From the NCBI GenBank assembly GCA_003132865.1, contig PKYZ01000288.1:1-9907 (forward strand): a DNA stretch of 9,907 nt, written 5' to 3'. Positions 5,626 through 9,907 of this stretch are shown piece after piece; within the stretch, counting starts at the first letter, position 1, and every line of letters begins with the position of its first letter. The position numbers were made by a program, and so were the translations under genes. The notes beneath the pieces were generated by a model that saw nothing but the letters and a program-made list of their open reading frames with translations, searched no databases and was not told where the DNA came from. Source of the stretch: Bryobacterales bacterium (GTDB lineage Bacteria > Acidobacteriota > Terriglobia > Bryobacterales > Bryobacteraceae).

Positions 5626-6381
5626 CTAACCCGCGCACCATCCCCCATCGATGAGCACGTCCGTTCCCGTGATAAAGCCGGCTTCCGGCGAGCAGAGGTA
5701 CACGGCCAACTGGCCCACTTCCTCCACGCGGCCCCAGCGGCCCAGCGGGATTTTGGCGACGAACTGGGCATTAAGCTCCGGATTCTCGATCAGCGGGGTA
5801 TTCATCTCCGTGGCGAAGGGACCGGGGCTGATGGCGTTCACCGTGATTCCTTCCGGCGCAAGTTCCAGCGCCAGGGCGCGCGTGAGGCCCAGAATGGCGC
5901 TTTTGCTGGCCGAATAGGCGGAGCGGCCCGGTATGGACACATGCGCCATGGTGGAGGCCAGGTTGATCACGCGCCCGTAGCCGCTCCCTTTCATGTGCGG
6001 CACGAATGCGCGGCACATCAGAAACGTGCTGGTCAGGCTGGTATCGAGTACGCGCCGCCACTCGTCCAGCGTAAATTCGGTGAGCTGCTTGCGGATGTTG
6101 ATGCCGGCATTATTCACCAGGATCCGGACACTCCCGAATGCCTCGGCGACCTCCTTCTCAAGGCGCAGCACCTGCTCCTCGCTGGTCACATCGGCTTGAA
6201 ACACTTGCGCGCCGCTGCCGGTGCGCCACACCTCTTCGGCGGTCTTTTGCAGCGCCTCGCGATCGCGCGCCACCAGGGCCATGGCGGCGCCTTCACCGGC
6301 CAGCGCCAGCGCCATGGCTTTGCCCAGACCGCGGCTGGCGCCGGTAATCAGCGCCACCTTGCCGGCCAGTTTGCCGCTCAC
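5626..6381 (-). CDS. Short-chain dehydrogenase/reductase (classical SDR)
   Basis: A 251-residue NAD(P)(H)-dependent oxidoreductase of normal length for classical SDRs. Visible are the cofactor loop TGASRGLG (13-20), Asp64 in ADV, NNAG (90-93), the catalytic Ser143, the Tyr156-x3-Lys160 pair in YSASK, and PG at 186-187. Basic residues in the glycine loop (Arg17) and after the second strand (Arg39) favour NADP(H). The position usually held by the structural/catalytic Asn before the active-site Ser is Ser115 here (VLDTSLTSTF). It starts at GTG, overlapping the stop of the PH-domain gene as GTGA, so it should be translated after it. Close relatives are often labelled gluconate 5-dehydrogenase or 3-oxoacyl-ACP reductase. 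The substrate cannot be read from sequence, though the sugar-binding protein downstream hints at carbohydrate metabolism. Confidence 0.88.
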   Translation of the reverse strand: MSGKLAGKVALITGASRGLGKAMALALAGEGAAMALVARDREALQKTAEEVWRTGSGAQVFQADVTSEEQVLRLEKEVAEAFGSVRILVNNAGINIRKQLTEFTLDEWRRVLDTSLTSTFLMCRAFVPHMKGSGYGRVINLASTMAHVSIPGRSAYSASKSAILGLTRALALELAPEGITVNAISPGPFATEMNTPLIENPELNAQFVAKIPLGRWGRVEEVGQLAVYLCSPEAGFITGTDVLIDGGWCAG

Positions 6382-6845
6382 GGGATCTGGCCGGGACCCG
6401 CGGCGTTGTGCGATGCGGCCAAAATCTCATCCGCGACTTGCTGCGGCCGGTCGACGTTGCGGATCGTCAGGCGGCTGGCCTCCCCGGCCGTCTCAATAGA
6501 AAGGTCCCCGATGCCGAACATCCGCTGGGCAACCGATTGGTCCACGCGCGCGTCCTGCACTTTCGGCAATGAGATGTTTCGCGTGGACTTGGCGAGCGCG
6601 CCGACTTCGTATCGCAGCCTGTCGCCCGCAATGGTGGCCTTGGTGAACTGCCGGGCGATGTGCCGGCGAATCGGCCAGATCAACAACAGCGCGGGCAGCG
6701 CCACCACCCAGGGCCTGTTCCTCCATTCGTTGTCCGGCGGAATCATGGTGAAAAAGAGGATCGCGGCCGCCACAATCAGCAGCAAGACCACCGCATATCC
6801 GAGCTTGATGAACTTCATGGTGGGCCGGATCACCGTATCTTCCAT
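6378..6845 (-). CDS. Membrane-anchored bacterial PH-domain protein (YdbS-like, bPH_2)
   Basis: A 155-residue membrane protein: a hydrophobic segment at about 15-35, a polar loop NEWRNRPW, a second hydrophobic segment at about 46-59, then a cytoplasmic PH-like domain (about 70-143). The stretch TRNISLPKVQDARVDQ, then QRMFGIGDLSIETAG, is the characteristic core of the bPH_2 (DUF304) domain. Family members are small membrane proteins of poorly known function; some have been linked to envelope stress or resistance to a bacteriocin. The start is well supported by AAGGAGG seven bases upstream, better than the internal Met10. The gene overlaps the dehydrogenase start downstream and lies 44 bases after the LolA-like gene, with a possible promoter in between. 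Confidence 0.85.
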   Translation of the reverse strand: MEDTVIRPTMKFIKLGYAVVLLLIVAAAILFFTMIPPDNEWRNRPWVVALPALLLIWPIRRHIARQFTKATIAGDRLRYEVGALAKSTRNISLPKVQDARVDQSVAQRMFGIGDLSIETAGEASRLTIRNVDRPQQVADEILAASHNAAGPGQIP

Positions 6846-6852
6846 CGCATTG

Positions 6853-6859
6853 CCTCCTT
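6853..6859 (-). promoter_or_regulatory. Strong ribosome-binding site of the PH-domain gene
   Basis: AAGGAGG on the minus strand, seven bases before the ATG at 6845. It is the best Shine-Dalgarno in the window and fixes this start over an in-frame Met nine codons later. Confidence 0.75.
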
Positions 6860-6868
6860 GAACGCGCT

Positions 6869-6877
6869 ATTGTAGCA
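6869..6877 (-). promoter_or_regulatory. Possible promoter of the PH-domain/dehydrogenase pair
   Basis: TGCTACAAT on the minus strand is a near-ideal extended -10 (TG, C, TACAAT). No clear -35 is seen. Initiation near 6862 would leave a short leader holding just the AAGGAGG site, suggesting that the pair can be transcribed separately from the upstream M16/LolA-like genes. Confidence 0.4.
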
Positions 6878-6889
6878 GCACCTTGGCGG

Positions 6890-7696
6890 TCACTTGTCTT
6901 TTTTCAAGATCTTCAGATTCGGCGGGAGCGTGAATAAGCTATCTTGCAAATCCCGGTTGATTTCCACGCTTTCCGAATACATTTCGAAGATCTTCTCGCC
7001 GTTGCGTTCGCGCCGGATGGTGAACGGCCACATTACGCCGCCGCCCACGTCGCGATACTTACTGAAGAGAGTCACTTCCTCGAGCTTCTCGTTGTCGATC
7101 GGATCTCTCCGGTAGTAGACCTGCCGCGAGGGGAGCTTGGCCGCTTGGTCGAAGTATACAGTAACCGTGTCGTTGTTGGCGTCGGTAATATCGACGATTT
7201 CCACGGGGCGGTTCTCGAAGAAATCGGAGCCGCGCGAGTCGCAGACGATACCCGGCTCGCCGAGGCGCTGGCGCAGGATATAGAAGATGTTGTGCAGCGT
7301 GGCAACCTTGAACTGTTTGATTACCGTATCGGCCAGGGGGCGGGCTCCGCGGAACGTAATCTCATAGCCCGTTCCATCCGTGTACAGGATGACATCGTCC
7401 CGTTTCTTGCCGCGCGCATCGCGCACACGCACACCCAGGAACCCGGGCTCGGGCGGATCGGGGCGCGGCAGATAATTCGTGTATAGCGCATCCACTCCCA
7501 GCCCAGACAGCTTCTCGCGATAGAAGCCGTAGATCCGCCCGGTTTCCACGCGGTTCTGCATGTTGAGGTAAGCCTGGCCGCCTAAGGCTGCCAGGGCTTC
7601 GTCCACGATGCGCTTGCCCTTCTGCTGGCTGGTTTCGGCCCGCGCGCCCAAGCCGGCCATACCGGCCACCAGCAGCGCCGCCCAAAGTGTTCTCAT
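6890..7696 (-). CDS. Secreted LolA-like (outer membrane lipoprotein-sorting fold) protein
   Basis: A 268-residue protein with a signal peptide (about 1-20, ending ARA before ETS). The body has a helix with AALGGQAYLNMQN, long beta-rich segments, and an ending VMWPFTIRRERNGEKIFEMY, then SVEINRDLQDSLFTLP. That W-P-F strand followed by an E-S-V-E-I-N and a final F-x-L-P is the signature of LolA/LolB-fold proteins abundant in Acidobacteriota, which bind lipids or lipoproteins in the periplasm. The exact role is not known and it should not be called LolA itself. Its ATG overlaps the stop of the M16 gene in an ATGA, so it is translationally coupled to that protein, whose own C-terminal domain has the same overall pattern. 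Confidence 0.75.
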   Translation of the reverse strand: MRTLWAALLVAGMAGLGARAETSQQKGKRIVDEALAALGGQAYLNMQNRVETGRIYGFYREKLSGLGVDALYTNYLPRPDPPEPGFLGVRVRDARGKKRDDVILYTDGTGYEITFRGARPLADTVIKQFKVATLHNIFYILRQRLGEPGIVCDSRGSDFFENRPVEIVDITDANNDTVTVYFDQAAKLPSRQVYYRRDPIDNEKLEEVTLFSKYRDVGGGVMWPFTIRRERNGEKIFEMYSESVEINRDLQDSLFTLPPNLKILKKDK

Positions 7697-9882
7697 GGCT
7701 TCTTGCTCAGATCTTCCGATTTCAATCCAGTGTTGAGCTGGATGGATTCGACGACGACATCCGCGTATTTGCTGCCCTTCTGAATGATGGTCATACGATT
7801 GGGAACTTTGATGCCGTCCACTTCTTCGAAGCTGTCATAGGTTTCGTCGATGGCGGACGGGGGACCGTTCAGCGTCGCGGAAGCGTACTCGACCTTCGCC
7901 GGCATTCCCGTCTTCTCGTCGACAAAGAGCCGCACCGTACTGCCATGCCCGTCCGAAATCTCCAGCGCGCCCTCGCCGATCCAGTTCACCGTGCGGCCCG
8001 GCAAGCGATCGCTAAGCAGCATTGGAAAGAACAGCCGTAGAAGCTTATCCTGCACCGCCTTCAACTGCGCGGGCGGCAGGGGCGCCTGACCTTGCGGACT
8101 CGACATCCAGCCGGTTTTGTCATCCCCGTAAATCGAGACGATGCCGAACGGCAATTGGGTCTCCTCGCGGAAATACGCGGGCGCCACCCATCGATCCGTG
8201 CGCTTCATGGTGACGCCTCCCAACGACGGGTCCACGTGCAGCTCCGCGACTTCCAACATATCCTGAACAGCGGCCAGCTTCTCCGCGCCGCCCACGGCCT
8301 GCTGCGCGCGCGCCAGCAGTTGCCTGGCTTTCGCGGGGTCCGCGGCGCCAGACTGGGGTCCGGCGTTCGGCTTGGATTCGGGCGGCTTGGATTCGGGGAT
8401 GGTTAAATCGATGGACGAAACCGGCAGGCCCAGCGTTGCGAGAGACTTCCGGAATTCGTCCGTTTTGCCCACCGCCACGATAGTGAGATCGGCCGGATGG
8501 ACGTGTTCGCGCGCCACGCGCAGCACATCCGCCCGGGTGACCGCTTCCAGGCCTTTCTGATAGCGGTCGATGAAGTCTTTCGGATAACCGAAATACTCGT
8601 AGTTGAGCAGGCGGCTCAGGGTTTTCGTCTTGGTGTCGAACGCAAACACCAGGCCGTTCAACGCCGATTGGCGCGCCGTCTCCAGCTCATCGCCGGTGAC
8701 CTCGCTCGAACGGATGCGCTCGATCTGCTCCTGGATGGCTTTCAGGGTGTCGGCGGTGGAGGCCGATTTCGTGCTGCCGCCAATCTCGAACAGGCCGGGA
8801 TGATCGTAGTTCGCGCCCCAGTCGGCCGAGATCTCGTAGGCCAGCCCGAGCTGCGTGCGCACACGCTGCATCAGGCGGCTCTGGAAACCGCCGCCCAGGA
8901 TATCGCCCAACACTTCGAGCGCCGGTAAATCTTTGTCGTTTAGTTGGCCGCCCAGATGGCCTTCAATGAAGAAGGTCTCGGTGACATCGTCTTTCTTTGC
9001 CAGGTAGATGCCGGGCCGAGCTTTCTCGCGGACCGGCGGGAACTGCGGCACTTTAGGCTGCTCGTAGTTCCAACCGCCAAACAGCTTGGCCAGTTTCGCT
9101 TGCATTTCGGCGGTGGAGAAATCGCCCCACACCGCCATCAGCATGTTGGCCGGGAAGAAGTAACGCCGGTAGAAAGCGACGATGTCGCCGCGCGTGATGT
9201 GGCCGAGCGTGGCATATTCGATCTGCCAGCCATAGGGCGTATCCTTGCCATAGACGATGCCGGCGAATTCCCGCGCCGCCACGCCGTGCGCATCGTCGTT
9301 GCGCCGGGCGATGCCGCTGCGCATTTCCGACATGGCCAGATCGATTTTCTCCTGGCGGAATTCCGGCTGCGTGAGCACGTCCTTGAAGATGCCCAGCACC
9401 TCGCCGGTATTCTCTTTCAGCGCCGAAAAGGAAACCGAGCCGCTGGATTCGCCGATCTCGCTCTCGACCGAGGCGGCGATGTTTTCCAGCTCTTCATCGA
9501 TCTGGTCGCCGGTCTTGTTTGGCGTGCCACCCGACCGCATCATCGTGCCGGCGATAGAAGCGAGGCCGACCTTATCGGCTGGCTCGAGCAGGTTACCTGT
9601 ACGGACCCGGACCGTTCCGGCGACAATCGGTAGCTCGTGATCTTCGAGTAAGTAGAGCTTCATCCCGTTCGGGAGGGTGTAAGTCGCTACGTTTGGGATG
9701 GGGATCTGTTTCAGCGGCGGAAACTTCAAGTCTCTGTAGGCTGCCGGAGTGTTCGGGATCGCCGCCGGTCCAACGGTGGTCTGTCCGAATGCGGCCGCCG
9801 CAGCCAGGGCCGCCACGAGCAGCCGGCAGCAAAGAGCAGGGCGGCCTGAATGGCCAATGCCATCTAGTTTTGGCGCTTGCAA
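7693..9882 (-). CDS. M16 peptidase-fold protein without zinc motif, fused to a LolA-like domain
   Basis: A 729-residue protein. A signal peptide (hydrophobic about 21-33, AAAAAFGQ) precedes two M16 domains (about 60-280 and 285-490), a linker with PESKP twice (496-505), and a LolA-like domain (about 515-729: VGGAEKLAAVQ, DEKTGMPAKVEY, DSFEEVDGIKVPNRM). In active M16 enzymes the first domain carries HxxEH. Here the aligned stretch GLASIAGTMMRSGGT has S109-x-x-G112-T113, so zinc binding and proteolysis by this chain are not expected. The second domain keeps VRTQLGLAYE with Arg342 and Tyr349, the R/Y pair supplied by the non-metal partner in two-chain M16B enzymes. An HxxEH partner may therefore be encoded just beyond the right edge; this is inference. 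The start is uncertain: 9882 is a TTG, no good ribosome-binding site precedes it, and the frame stays open to the window edge. Confidence 0.87.
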   Translation of the reverse strand: MQAPKLDGIGHSGRPALCCRLLVAALAAAAAFGQTTVGPAAIPNTPAAYRDLKFPPLKQIPIPNVATYTLPNGMKLYLLEDHELPIVAGTVRVRTGNLLEPADKVGLASIAGTMMRSGGTPNKTGDQIDEELENIAASVESEIGESSGSVSFSALKENTGEVLGIFKDVLTQPEFRQEKIDLAMSEMRSGIARRNDDAHGVAAREFAGIVYGKDTPYGWQIEYATLGHITRGDIVAFYRRYFFPANMLMAVWGDFSTAEMQAKLAKLFGGWNYEQPKVPQFPPVREKARPGIYLAKKDDVTETFFIEGHLGGQLNDKDLPALEVLGDILGGGFQSRLMQRVRTQLGLAYEISADWGANYDHPGLFEIGGSTKSASTADTLKAIQEQIERIRSSEVTGDELETARQSALNGLVFAFDTKTKTLSRLLNYEYFGYPKDFIDRYQKGLEAVTRADVLRVAREHVHPADLTIVAVGKTDEFRKSLATLGLPVSSIDLTIPESKPPESKPNAGPQSGAADPAKARQLLARAQQAVGGAEKLAAVQDMLEVAELHVDPSLGGVTMKRTDRWVAPAYFREETQLPFGIVSIYGDDKTGWMSSPQGQAPLPPAQLKAVQDKLLRLFFPMLLSDRLPGRTVNWIGEGALEISDGHGSTVRLFVDEKTGMPAKVEYASATLNGPPSAIDETYDSFEEVDGIKVPNRMTIIQKGSKYADVVVESIQLNTGLKSEDLSKKP

Positions 9883-9907
9883 GCCCCGTGGGGCAGGACT
9901 CCAGTCC

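Noticed and set aside
5593..6861. A 422-codon open frame on the plus strand opposite the dehydrogenase and PH-domain genes
   Set aside because: Its translation is Arg/His/Gly/Gln-rich with no recognisable motif, while the opposite strand encodes two clear families. It is a by-product of GC-rich codon use.
8944..9633. A 229-codon open frame on the plus strand opposite the M16 gene
   Set aside because: Antisense shadow: no family features, and the minus strand carries well-conserved M16 domains throughout.

Overview
The window looks like chromosomal DNA from a high-GC bacterium, most likely an Acidobacteriota member of the Solibacter/Bryobacter type. That assignment is inference. It rests on the GC-rich coding style, a fused AroD-AroE enzyme, an M16 peptidase-like protein with a LolA-like tail, a small twin-arginine protein coupled to an amidase, and a four-helix-bundle (23S rRNA intervening-sequence type) gene set in GC-rich iterated repeats. 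Almost every gene is on the minus strand. There is no rRNA, tRNA, CRISPR array or recognisable transposase.

Read 5'->3' on the minus strand (right to left), the first block is a 729-codon M16 peptidase-fold protein (its 5' end near the window edge) overlapping a secreted LolA-like protein by ATGA. A candidate promoter with an extended -10 then precedes a two-gene unit: a membrane PH-domain protein and a short-chain dehydrogenase/reductase overlapping it by GTGA. Next comes a four-helix-bundle gene bracketed by inverted arrays of an 8-base unit, then a ribose-type substrate-binding lipoprotein. The four-helix-bundle cassette appears to have been inserted in front of the lipoprotein, because neither gene now has a canonical start codon in the expected place.

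The only plus-strand genes form an antitoxin/RelE-ParE toxin pair at 3628-4201. It carries three single-base frame changes in under 600 bases, while all neighbouring genes read through cleanly. It is best described as a decaying module.

The second minus-strand block (3416 down to 223) is bifunctional 3-dehydroquinate dehydratase/shikimate dehydrogenase (AroDE), a small Tat-signal protein and an amidase, linked by a 4-base overlap and a 6-base gap. At the left edge are the first 17 codons of a probable KTSC-domain protein with its own ribosome-binding site and promoter.

No spacer without a gene exceeds 300 bases. The longest, between aroDE and the antitoxin (about 210 bases), holds divergent promoters and short GC-rich repeats. 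The most interesting parts are the repeat-bracketed four-helix-bundle cassette with its effect on flanking start codons, the broken toxin-antitoxin pair, the Tat-protein/amidase coupling, and the metal-site-less M16-LolA fusion.
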